Of a DNA stretch of 13,999 nt, positions 8,568-13,999 are shown in pieces. The position numbers were made by a program, and so were the translations under genes. The notes beneath the pieces are model-generated. The model had not been told where the DNA came from and made no database searches. It saw nothing but the letters and a program-made list of their open reading frames with translations. The DNA is taken from the NCBI GenBank assembly GCA_019348305.1, contig JAHWJQ010000035.1, forward strand, positions 1-13,999. Direction: 5' to 3'. The DNA comes from Actinomycetota bacterium. GTDB lineage: Bacteria > Actinomycetota > Acidimicrobiia > Acidimicrobiales > CADCTF01. Position 1 is the first letter of the stretch. Each line of letters opens with the position of its first letter.

Positions 8568-9181
8568 GTCAACAGGTGCTTCCTTGCTTCGGGGATGCGG
8601 CCTCCTCGAATCAACGCGAGCATGTCCGAATCCAGGGCCTTCTGCCAATCCAGGCCCTCGGTGGCGCGGCCTTCTGCCTGCACCGCGGCGCGTGCCTCGG
8701 CCAGCAGCTGCAGGAGGACCTCGTACTCGGGGCCCAGCTCGCCCTCGAACTTGCCCCGTAGCCAAGAGGCCAGGGCCGGGCTGTGCCCGCCGGTGGAAAC
8801 CGTGACCGTCAGCGGCCCCCGCCGGACCACCGCCGGAAGGGTGAACGAGCAGCGGTCGGGGTCGTCGGCGCTGTTTATCCAGACGCCCGCGGCCTCGGCG
8901 TCGTCGTAGACCTCCTGGTCGACGGTGGGGTCCCCGGTGGCCGTGATCACCAGGCGGAAGCCACCTGCCTCGCCCCGGCGGTAGCGGCGCTCTTCCCACG
9001 AAACGCCCTCGCCCATCGCCCGGATGGCCTCGTCCACCTCGGGCGCCACCACGTGGACGCGGGCACCGGCCTCGCGCAGGCCCTCGACCTTGCGGCCTGC
9101 GATGCGCCCGCCACCCACCACCAGCACCGGGCGCCCGGCCAGGCACAGGTTGACCGGGTACTGGGGGCCGGGGACGGGCAC
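8549..9181 (-). CDS. Precorrin-2 dehydrogenase (siroheme synthase N-terminal-type)
   Basis: A 210-residue protein resembling the NAD-dependent dehydrogenase domain of CysG, and SirC/Met8-type proteins, which oxidise precorrin-2 to sirohydrochlorin. The Rossmann nucleotide motif VVGGGRIAGRK lies at ~21-31. NSADDPDRCSFTLPAVVRRG (~103-122) contains the conserved Asp region, and STGGHSPALASWLRGKFE is the family's next conserved block. The C-terminal part is helical. Start GTG at 9181 is chosen because it lies one base after the rex stop (TGAGGTG), and the longer open frame would overlap rex. Its methyltransferase partner is the CobA half of the fusion further down, so the activities of CysG are split over two genes. 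No chelatase domain is seen. Confidence 0.92.
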   Translation of the reverse strand: MPVPGPQYPVNLCLAGRPVLVVGGGRIAGRKVEGLREAGARVHVVAPEVDEAIRAMGEGVSWEERRYRRGEAGGFRLVITATGDPTVDQEVYDDAEAAGVWINSADDPDRCSFTLPAVVRRGPLTVTVSTGGHSPALASWLRGKFEGELGPEYEVLLQLLAEARAAVQAEGRATEGLDWQKALDSDMLALIRGGRIPEARKHLLTCLSSS

Positions 9182-9182
9182 C

Positions 9183-9848
9183 TCAGGCCACTGGCGCCGG
9201 CGCGGAGGCCTCGTCCCCGCGCTGGTGGTAGAAGGTGAGGATCTGCAGCTCGATCGACAGGTCGACCTTGCGCAGCGAGACACCTTCAGGGACGCTCAGC
9301 ACCGCTGGGGCGAAGTTGAGGATCGACTTGACGCCGGCGGCGACCAGCCGGTCAGCCACGTCCTGGGCGGCGGGGGCGGGGGTGGCGATGATGCCGATGG
9401 CCACGTGGTGCTCCGCCACCAATTGGGGCAGCTCGTCCAGGGAGCGCACGCTCAGGCCGGCAACCCGCTCGCCCACCTTGGTGGCATCGGCGTCGAGGAG
9501 GGCGGCGACGCGGAACCCGCGGGCGGTGAAGCCCCGGTAGTTGGCCAGGGCGTGGCCAAGGTTGCCGATGCCGATGATGACGACCGGCCAGTCCTGGGTG
9601 AGGCCGAGCTCCCTGCTGATCTCATAGAGCAGGTACTCCACCTCGTAGCCCACGCCGCGGGTGCCGTAGGACCCGAGGTAGGACAGGTCCTTGCGGACCT
9701 TCGCGGCATTGACGCCGGCCAGCTCGGCCAGGCGTTCCGAAGAGATGGTCGGCACCTTGGCCTCGGCCACCTCTACGAGGCTGCGCAGGTACAGGGGTAG
9801 GCGGGCCACCGTGGCCTCGGGGATGCGGCGCCGGTCCTGATCACGCAC
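9183..9848 (-). CDS. rex: Redox-sensing transcriptional repressor Rex
   Basis: Rex binds DNA when NADH is low and releases it when NADH binds. The 221-residue protein has an N-terminal winged helix (~1-80), with PLYLRSL, SERLAELAGVNAAKVRKDLS and the family-typical LGSYGTRGVGYEV. A C-terminal Rossmann domain follows, with VVIIGIGNLGHALANY (GIGNLG at 93-98). Start GTG at 9848 is supported by an AGGAG Shine-Dalgarno site at 9854-9858, five bases upstream. It is the first gene of the minus-strand cluster and the next gene begins one base after its stop. A Rex operator-like site lies at 9888-9905, so it probably represses itself and the tetrapyrrole genes behind it. Confidence 0.96.
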   Translation of the reverse strand: MRDQDRRRIPEATVARLPLYLRSLVEVAEAKVPTISSERLAELAGVNAAKVRKDLSYLGSYGTRGVGYEVEYLLYEISRELGLTQDWPVVIIGIGNLGHALANYRGFTARGFRVAALLDADATKVGERVAGLSVRSLDELPQLVAEHHVAIGIIATPAPAAQDVADRLVAAGVKSILNFAPAVLSVPEGVSLRKVDLSIELQILTFYHQRGDEASAPAPVA

Positions 9849-9876
9849 GGCGGCTCCTGGTCAACATCGCGTGGCG

Positions 9877-9905
9877 ATCGTACGGCCTCGTGCGGCGTTT
9901 CACAA
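9877..9905 (-). promoter_or_regulatory. Promoter of rex and the tetrapyrrole cluster
   Basis: On the minus strand, TTGTGA (9905-9900) and TACGAT (9882-9877) are separated by exactly 17 bases. They fit a housekeeping actinobacterial -35 (TTGACA-like) and -10 (TANNNT) pair. Transcription would start near 9870, leaving a leader of about 20 bases that contains the AGGAG site of rex. The -35 half is embedded in the Rex operator. No second convincing promoter is seen further down the cluster. Confidence 0.6.
9888..9905 (-). promoter_or_regulatory. Candidate Rex operator
   Basis: The minus strand reads TTGTGAAACGCCGCACGA. Against the Rex consensus TTGTGAA-N4-TTCACAA, the first half-site matches 7 of 7 and the second 4 of 7. 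It lies 40 bases upstream of the rex start and covers the -35 element, the expected position for autorepression. It also lies 39 bases in front of the divergent membrane-protein gene. Confidence 0.65.
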
Positions 9906-9943
9906 AGGGCCCCGGTTGGGGTTTGCGGCCATGGCGGGCCACG

Positions 9944-10714
9944 ATGGGCCCGATGCTGCACACCGCCCTCGCCGCCGCCGCCGCCCTCGTGGCCGCTGCC
10001 TTCGCCCTGTGCACGTGGGAGCGGTGGCTGGCCCGCCGGCGCCGCCACGAACTGGCCTGGTCGGTCGCGCTCGCGTTCTTCAGCATCGCCGCTTTCGCCC
10101 TGGCCGCCGGCGCCTCCCTCGGGTGGGGCCCGCTCACGTTTCGGATCTTCTACCTGTTCGGGGCCATCGTGAACGTGCCCTTCCTGGCCCTGGGAACGGT
10201 CTATCTGCTCGCCGGGGAGCGTCGTGGTGACCGGGTCGCAGCCGTGGTGAGCCTGGGGTGCGCCTTCGCCGCCGGCGTCGTGCTGTTCTCCCCCCTCACC
10301 GGGCCCATCCCTCGCGACGAACTGGTACGGGGGTCACAGGTCTTCGGGCCGGCGCCCCGCATCCTGGCTGCCGTGGCCTCGGGGCTCGGGGCCCTGACGA
10401 TCTTCGCCGGCGCCGTTTGGAGCGCCTGGCGGCACCGCCGGGGGCGGCTCGTGGCGGCCAATGCCCTGATCGCCCTCGGCACCCTCGTCCTGTCCGCCAG
10501 CGGGCTCCTCAACTCGGTGCTGGGGGAGATGGATGCCTTCGCCGTGACCCTGGTGGCCGGCATCACCGTGATCTTCGCCGGCTTCCTGTTGGCCACCGCG
10601 GGAGCGCCGCCGGCCGCCCACGGCGCGGCGCCCTCGCCGCGTGCTCTGGCCGCTAGGTCTGAAGAGCCCGACGCAACAACTTCCCGCCCAGCCCGTGCGG
10701 CAGCTCGGAGATGA
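9944..10714 (+). CDS. Unrecognised integral membrane protein, about seven helices
   Basis: I do not recognise a named family. The protein, 256 residues from ATG 9944 (253 from ATG 9953), is almost entirely hydrophobic helices. Likely membrane segments are at ~5-24, 35-54, 58-82, 92-112, 130-152, 160-180 and 190-210. The first loop carries ERWLARRRRHE. Neither start has a good Shine-Dalgarno site, and an upstream GTG at 9890 sits inside the Rex operator and is unlikely. The final ~20 codons lie antisense to the ligase gene and lose the GC-rich third positions seen before them, so this tail is probably read-through into converging DNA. It is divergent from rex and shares its control region, so redox regulation is possible but unproven. 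Confidence 0.72.
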   Translation: MGPMLHTALAAAAALVAAAFALCTWERWLARRRRHELAWSVALAFFSIAAFALAAGASLGWGPLTFRIFYLFGAIVNVPFLALGTVYLLAGERRGDRVAAVVSLGCAFAAGVVLFSPLTGPIPRDELVRGSQVFGPAPRILAAVASGLGALTIFAGAVWSAWRHRRGRLVAANALIALGTLVLSASGLLNSVLGEMDAFAVTLVAGITVIFAGFLLATAGAPPAAHGAAPSPRALAARSEEPDATTSRPARAAARR

Positions 10715-12149
10715 ACGCGACCTTGGTCGGGCACTTGTAGCGGGCCAAGCGGGCGGCGCAGAAGTCGATCACCTGGTCCTCCTCGAGGTGATGGCCCTCG
10801 GCCGCCACCACGAAGGCCTTGACCGTCTCACCGCTTTGGGGGTGGGCGACCCCCACCACCGCCACCTCGGCGATGCCAGGATGGTCGAGGAGCGCCTCTT
10901 CCACCTCGGCCGGATAGACGTTGAACCCTGAGACGAGGATGAGGTCTTTGGCGCGATCGACGATGTAGAGATAGCCGTCATCGTCGGCCACGGCGACGTC
11001 GCCGGTGTGCAGCCAGCCGTCCTCGCCCAGCGCCGCGGCGGACGCGGCCCGGTCCTGCCAGTAGCCGGCGAAGACGTTGGGGCCGCGCACCCAGATCTCT
11101 CCCGCATCCCCGACGAGTGCGTCCTCACCGTCTTCGTCCACCACCCGCACCTCCACGCCCGGCAGCGGCAGGCCGATGGAGCCCCGTTTGGCGACCCCGC
11201 CGATGACCGACGAGCTCACGGTGGGGGAGGCCTCGGTGAGGCCGTAGCCCTGGAAGAGGGGGCGTTGGAACCGAGCCTCGAAAGCGGCGGCGACCTCGGG
11301 GGGCAGAGGAGCCGCTCCGGAAACGGCCAGACGCACCGTGGCCATGGCCGCGGGGTCCGCCCCTGGCAGCGCGGCCCACGCCTGGAACATCGGCGGCGCA
11401 CCGGCGACGACGGTGATGCCGTGGTCGCGGATCGACTCGAGGGCAGACACCGGGTCGAAGCGCTCGATGAGCACCACCGAGGCGCCGGCGTGGAGGCTGA
11501 GGCCGAGCAGCACGTTCAACCCGAAGATGTGGAACATCGGCAGGACGCCGAGGCAGACGTCGTCGGGGCTCAGAGCGCTGCCCGGATGGCGCTGCATCTG
11601 CTCGAGGTTCGACCGCAGGTTGCCATGGCTCAACATGGCAGCCCTGGGCGCTCCGCTGGTGCCGGCGGTGAAGATCAGCACCGCCAGGTCGTCGTCGGCT
11701 CGCTCGACCACCGGCACCGCCTCGCCGCCGAGCAGCTGCTCGAGGGGCATGGCCCCGGGCAGGTCCACCCCCTCGGGCACGATCACGTGCTCGACCGCAG
11801 TGGCCCCGGGAGCGACCCCGACGATGGCCGCGGCGGCACTCGGGCCGACGATCGCCAGCCGGGCCCCCACCGAGGACAGCTCACCCTGCAACTCGGTCGA
11901 GGGGCTCGTGGGGTTGAGGGGCACGGCGACGGCGCCGGCGCCGAGCACGGCCAGGTAGCTCACGACGAACAGCCAGTTGTTGGCCGACACGATGGCCACC
12001 CGGTCGCCCGGCCTCACCCCGGCACCCGCCAGCCCCCCCCGAAGCTCGGCCACCTGCCCCCGCAGCTGCCCGTAGGTGGTGGGCACGCCGCGGCTCACGA
12101 AGGCCACCGCGTCATCCGGGTGCCCCTCGATGATCGTCGCCAGGTTCAC
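10653..12149 (-). CDS. AMP-forming acyl-CoA synthetase / ligase
   Basis: A 498-residue member of the ANL adenylate-forming superfamily, which activates a carboxylic acid with ATP and then usually transfers it to CoA. Domains: large N-domain ~1-400 and small C-domain ~401-498. Motifs in order: phosphate loop FTAGTSGAPRAAMLSHGN (161-178), PMFHIFG, YGLTEASP (302-309), GWLHTGDVA with D384, the hinge region IVDRAKDLILVSGFNVYP with R399, and the catalytic lysine K490 in GGKLLRR. The loop lysine usual in this family is Arg (R169). The start is GTG at 12149, giving MNLATIIEGHP. The substrate cannot be told from sequence; a medium or long fatty acid or an aryl acid is likely. The 3' end overlaps the membrane-protein gene by 62 bases tail-to-tail. 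Confidence 0.9.
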   Translation of the reverse strand: MNLATIIEGHPDDAVAFVSRGVPTTYGQLRGQVAELRGGLAGAGVRPGDRVAIVSANNWLFVVSYLAVLGAGAVAVPLNPTSPSTELQGELSSVGARLAIVGPSAAAAIVGVAPGATAVEHVIVPEGVDLPGAMPLEQLLGGEAVPVVERADDDLAVLIFTAGTSGAPRAAMLSHGNLRSNLEQMQRHPGSALSPDDVCLGVLPMFHIFGLNVLLGLSLHAGASVVLIERFDPVSALESIRDHGITVVAGAPPMFQAWAALPGADPAAMATVRLAVSGAAPLPPEVAAAFEARFQRPLFQGYGLTEASPTVSSSVIGGVAKRGSIGLPLPGVEVRVVDEDGEDALVGDAGEIWVRGPNVFAGYWQDRAASAAALGEDGWLHTGDVAVADDDGYLYIVDRAKDLILVSGFNVYPAEVEEALLDHPGIAEVAVVGVAHPQSGETVKAFVVAAEGHHLEEDQVIDFCAARLARYKCPTKVAFISELPHGLGGKLLRRALQT

Positions 12150-12290
12150 GATTCGTACGCTCGCTGGCCGGCGTCCGTTTCTGCAAGTTGCCGTCGCAAT
12201 CGTCTCCGGTTGCCCCCTTTCCGGGGGATTTGACCCGGCTCGGGCGGGGCTGCCCTCAACCGTTGTGGCCCCGCGGTCGATGCCACCCAG

Positions 12291-12884
12291 GTGCGCCGTT
12301 CGGCCCTCGTGCTCCTCGCCATCGTGGTCGGAGTCTTCGTCGCGCCAGCCCTCCCCGTCTCGGCCCAGGCCGCACCGTCGCCCGCCGAAGCGGAGCTCGA
12401 GTTCGTGGCCAGGATCAACGGCCTGCGGGGGGCCAAGGGGCTGCCCCATCTGGCGATCCACGCGGAGCTGACAACCGTGGCCCGATCGTGGGCGGCAGCG
12501 ATGGCCAAGGTCGACCGGATCTCGCACAACCCCAACCTCGACAAGGTGGTGCAGGCGGACTGGCAGAAGCTCGGCGAGAACGTCGGCGTGGGCACGACGG
12601 TGGGGGAGCTGCACGCCGCCTTCGTCGCCAGCCCCACGCACTACCGCAACCTGGTGGACCCCCGGTACCGCCACGTGGGAGTGGGAGTCGTCGTGGGCCG
12701 GGGCGGCGCCCTGTTCACGGCGCACCAGTTCATGCAGCTGCGTCCGTCGCCCAGAGTCGCAACTCCTGCGGCGGCCGCGCCCGCTCGTGGGCCGGCGGTC
12801 TCGCCGACGCCGCGGGCGGTGCCCCTTCCGCCCGCCCGGCTGATCCTCGTGCTGCAGCTCCTCCGCGCCCTGGACGCCTCATGA
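12291..12884 (+). CDS. Secreted CAP-domain (SCP/PR-1-like) protein, first copy
   Basis: The protein has 197 residues. A signal peptide covers ~1-27 (MRRSALVLLAIVVGVFVAPA, then a VSAQA-type cleavage site). One CAP domain spans ~32-150, with the usual conserved residues SHNPNL (H79), KLGENVGVG (E96) and SPTHYRNLVDP (H117), then VGVGVVVG. These His/Glu residues line the CAP cavity. Bacterial members are secreted and mostly of unknown function. An Ala/Pro-rich linker follows, and the protein ends in the hydrophobic stretch PPARLILVLQLLRALDAS, which is unusual. The start is GTG at 12291, the one that gives a proper signal peptide; no Shine-Dalgarno site is seen. Its stop overlaps the next gene's start as ATGA. 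Confidence 0.88.
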   Translation: MRRSALVLLAIVVGVFVAPALPVSAQAAPSPAEAELEFVARINGLRGAKGLPHLAIHAELTTVARSWAAAMAKVDRISHNPNLDKVVQADWQKLGENVGVGTTVGELHAAFVASPTHYRNLVDPRYRHVGVGVVVGRGGALFTAHQFMQLRPSPRVATPAAAAPARGPAVSPTPRAVPLPPARLILVLQLLRALDAS

Positions 12885-13999
12885 CCTCCGTGCACCGCCG
12901 GCTCCGGCGGGTCGTGGTGGCCGTGGCCGTGTTCGCCGGCCTGGTCGGCGGCTTGCTGCCCGGCGCGGCGACAGCCGATGCCGGCGCCGAGGCCGGCTTC
13001 ATCGATCGTGCCAATAACGCCCGCGCCGACAAGGGGCTGGGCGTGCTGCGGGCGGACGCCGAACTCACCGCTGTCGCCCGACGGTGGTCGGCCAGGATGG
13101 CCGAGGCGCAGAGCCTGTCCCACAACCCCAACCTCACCTCTGAGATCACCCAGGACTGGGAGAAGCTGGCCGAGAACGTGGGCGTGGGCCCGACGGTCGA
13201 CGAGGTTCATGCCGCCTTCATGGCCAGCTCCTCCCACCGCTCCAAGATCCTGGACCCGGCTTTCACGTTCGTCGGGGTGGGCGTCGTCACCGACACGAAG
13301 GGGCGCATGTGGGTGACCGAGGTCTTCATGCGCTTGCAGGGCGGTTCCGGCGGGAGCTCGACGCCGACGACCGCTACGGCCCCGCCCCCGACCACGGCCG
13401 CTCCCGCTGCCCGCGCCCCCGCCCCCACGTCTCCTCGGCCGGCCGCTCCCGTCACCACGGCCCGCCCCCGGGTGCAGGCGCCCCGGCCGGGTGGTCCCTG
13501 CCCGAGTGGTCCAGGCGGTGTCGCGGAGGCTGGTTCGCCGGTGGCGGCAGGTCGAGCAGGCGCAGCAGCCACGCCCGCACGTCCAGCGCAGCGTCGCGGG
13601 CCGGGCGCAGCACCCGGTCGCCGACCGCGACCGGGACTCCCTGCTCGTCGACCCACACCGGTCGCAGGCGTGGCGCGGCGTGCAGCAGCTCCTGCAGCAG
13701 GTCGGGTTCCAGCGGGCCCCCCGACCAGATCGGCGAGCTCGTCGGTGGTGCCCAGCGCCCCGCCGAGCGGGACGTGCACCACCAGCTCGCTGCCGCACGG
13801 CACCGGCTCGCCCGCCCGGCAGCCACAACCGGAACCGCGGCCCTCCTGCCCGAACGGCAGGGCGTCGTCCCGGCCGAGCAGAAGGTCCTGGAACGCGTCG
13901 AAACGGCGCTGGTCGGCGGTGCGGTCGTCGTCGGCACCCCATGGCGCCGAGCGGGCCGCGATCCTGGACAGGATGGCGTGCAGGTTCGGGCCGCGTAAG
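12881..13999 (+). CDS. Secreted CAP-domain protein, second copy, with no stop in the window
   Basis: A paralog of the preceding gene, beginning with ATG at 12881 inside its stop codon. The signal peptide covers ~1-34 (VVVAVAVFAGLVGGLL, cleavage near ATADA). The CAP domain spans ~36-153 with SHNPNL (H81), KLAENVGVG (E98), SSHRSKILDP (H119) and VGVGVV. A Thr/Pro/Ala-rich tail follows. The frame then stays open to the right edge without a stop. GC-biased third positions hold only to about 13487, and after that the frame looks like antisense of the DUF222 remnant. The true protein probably ended near codon 200 and lost its stop, so residues beyond that are doubtful. The reliable part is 12881 to about 13487. 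Confidence 0.75.
   Translation, partial: MTSVHRRLRRVVVAVAVFAGLVGGLLPGAATADAGAEAGFIDRANNARADKGLGVLRADAELTAVARRWSARMAEAQSLSHNPNLTSEITQDWEKLAENVGVGPTVDEVHAAFMASSSHRSKILDPAFTFVGVGVVTDTKGRMWVTEVFMRLQGGSGGSSTPTTATAPPPTTAAPAARAPAPTSPRPAAPVTTARPRVQAPRPGGPCPSGPGGVAEAGSPVAAGRAGAAATPARPAQRRGPGAAPGRRPRPGLPARRPTPVAGVARRAAAPAAGRVPAGPPTRSASSSVVPSAPPSGTCTTSSLPHGTGSPARQPQPEPRPSCPNGRASSRPSRRSWNASKRRWSAVRSSSAPHGAERAAILDRMACRFGPRK
13452..13999 (-). pseudogene. DUF222 (13E12-type) protein remnant, frameshifted and 3'-truncated
   Basis: Coding signal on the minus strand runs in two frames. From the right edge to ~13720 it reads DDDRTADQRRFDAFQDLLLG, then CRAGEPVPCGSELVVHVPLG and GTTDELADLVGG. From ~13720 to the TGA at 13452-13454 it continues as PLEPDLLQELLHAAPRLRPV, WVDEQGVPVAVGDRVLRPAR and HSGRDHPAGAPAPGGGPW. 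This order is typical of actinobacterial DUF222/13E12-repeat proteins, which often end in an HNH nuclease domain. The frame changes at a run of six C on the plus strand (13717-13722). The HNH part expected after GGGP is absent, replaced by the CAP tail. The family is multicopy in actinomycetes. The 5' part lies outside the window. A sequencing error at the C-run is an alternative to true decay. Confidence 0.6.

Noticed and set aside
6270..8909. Very long plus-strand open frame opposite hemC and hemA (about 880 codons)
   Set aside because: Its translation is Gly/Arg/His/Val-rich low-complexity sequence typical of antisense frames in GC-rich DNA, and the minus strand encodes clear hemC and hemA with all catalytic residues.
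8568..9146. N-terminal extension of the hemA frame over the precorrin-2 dehydrogenase gene
   Set aside because: The extension is a same-strand shadow of the dehydrogenase; the glutamyl-tRNA reductase family begins at the GLNHRT region.
12213..12227. CCCCC-TTTCC-GGGGG inverted repeat in the 141-base region between the ligase and the first CAP gene
   Set aside because: The stem is only five bases, no T-run follows, and it sits between divergent starts where a terminator is not expected. No convincing promoter pair was found for either gene.
12265..12286. GTGGC...GCCAC inverted repeat upstream of the first CAP gene
   Set aside because: A five-base match with a 12-base loop is expected by chance at this GC content.
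12150..12725. N-terminal extension of the acyl-CoA ligase frame across the CAP gene
   Set aside because: It is antisense to a clear CAP domain and signal peptide; ligase homology begins at MNLATIIEGHP.
12978..13316. Alternative plus-strand frame inside the second CAP gene
   Set aside because: It is out of frame with the clear CAP motifs and has Arg/Pro/Ser-rich shadow composition.

Overview
The window is very GC-rich, tightly packed bacterial DNA. Short or overlapping gene junctions, many GTG starts, few Shine-Dalgarno sites and strongly GC-biased third codon positions point to a high-GC actinomycete. The order rex, siroheme dehydrogenase, hemA, hemC, cobA/hemD, hemB, hemL is an actinobacterial arrangement. 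A deep-branching lineage such as Acidimicrobiia is possible, but that placement is inference.

Layout. (1) 1-272, plus strand: the 3' end of a geranylgeranyl-reductase-family flavoprotein, convergent with the next block. (2) 335-9848, minus strand: one long tetrapyrrole cluster. In transcription order it holds rex (redox sensor repressor), precorrin-2 dehydrogenase, hemA, hemC, a cobA/hemD fusion, a secreted beta-propeller lipoprotein, hemB and hemL. Together these make uroporphyrinogen III from glutamyl-tRNA (C5 pathway) and branch to precorrin-2 and sirohydrochlorin for siroheme or cobalamin. The late haem genes and the sirohydrochlorin chelatase are not in the window. A good Rex operator overlaps the -35 element of a promoter in front of rex, so the cluster is probably tied to the NADH/NAD+ ratio. 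(3) 9944-10714, plus strand: an unrecognised membrane protein with about seven helices, divergent from rex. (4) 10653-12149, minus strand: an acyl-CoA synthetase-like enzyme, tail-to-tail with the membrane protein. (5) 12291 to the right edge, plus strand: two secreted CAP-domain paralogs joined by an ATGA overlap. (6) 13452-13999, minus strand: a broken DUF222 (13E12-type) gene antisense to the tail of the second CAP gene.

Most of the window is well-understood core metabolism. The points worth a second look are the Rex operator/promoter, the lipoprotein inside the haem cluster, the damaged CAP/DUF222 junction at the right end, and a Lys-to-Arg change in the ligase phosphate-binding loop. I found no RNA genes, CRISPR arrays, insertion sequences or convincing novel system. 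No gene-free stretch exceeds 300 bases; the longest is the 170-base gap between hemC and cobA/hemD.
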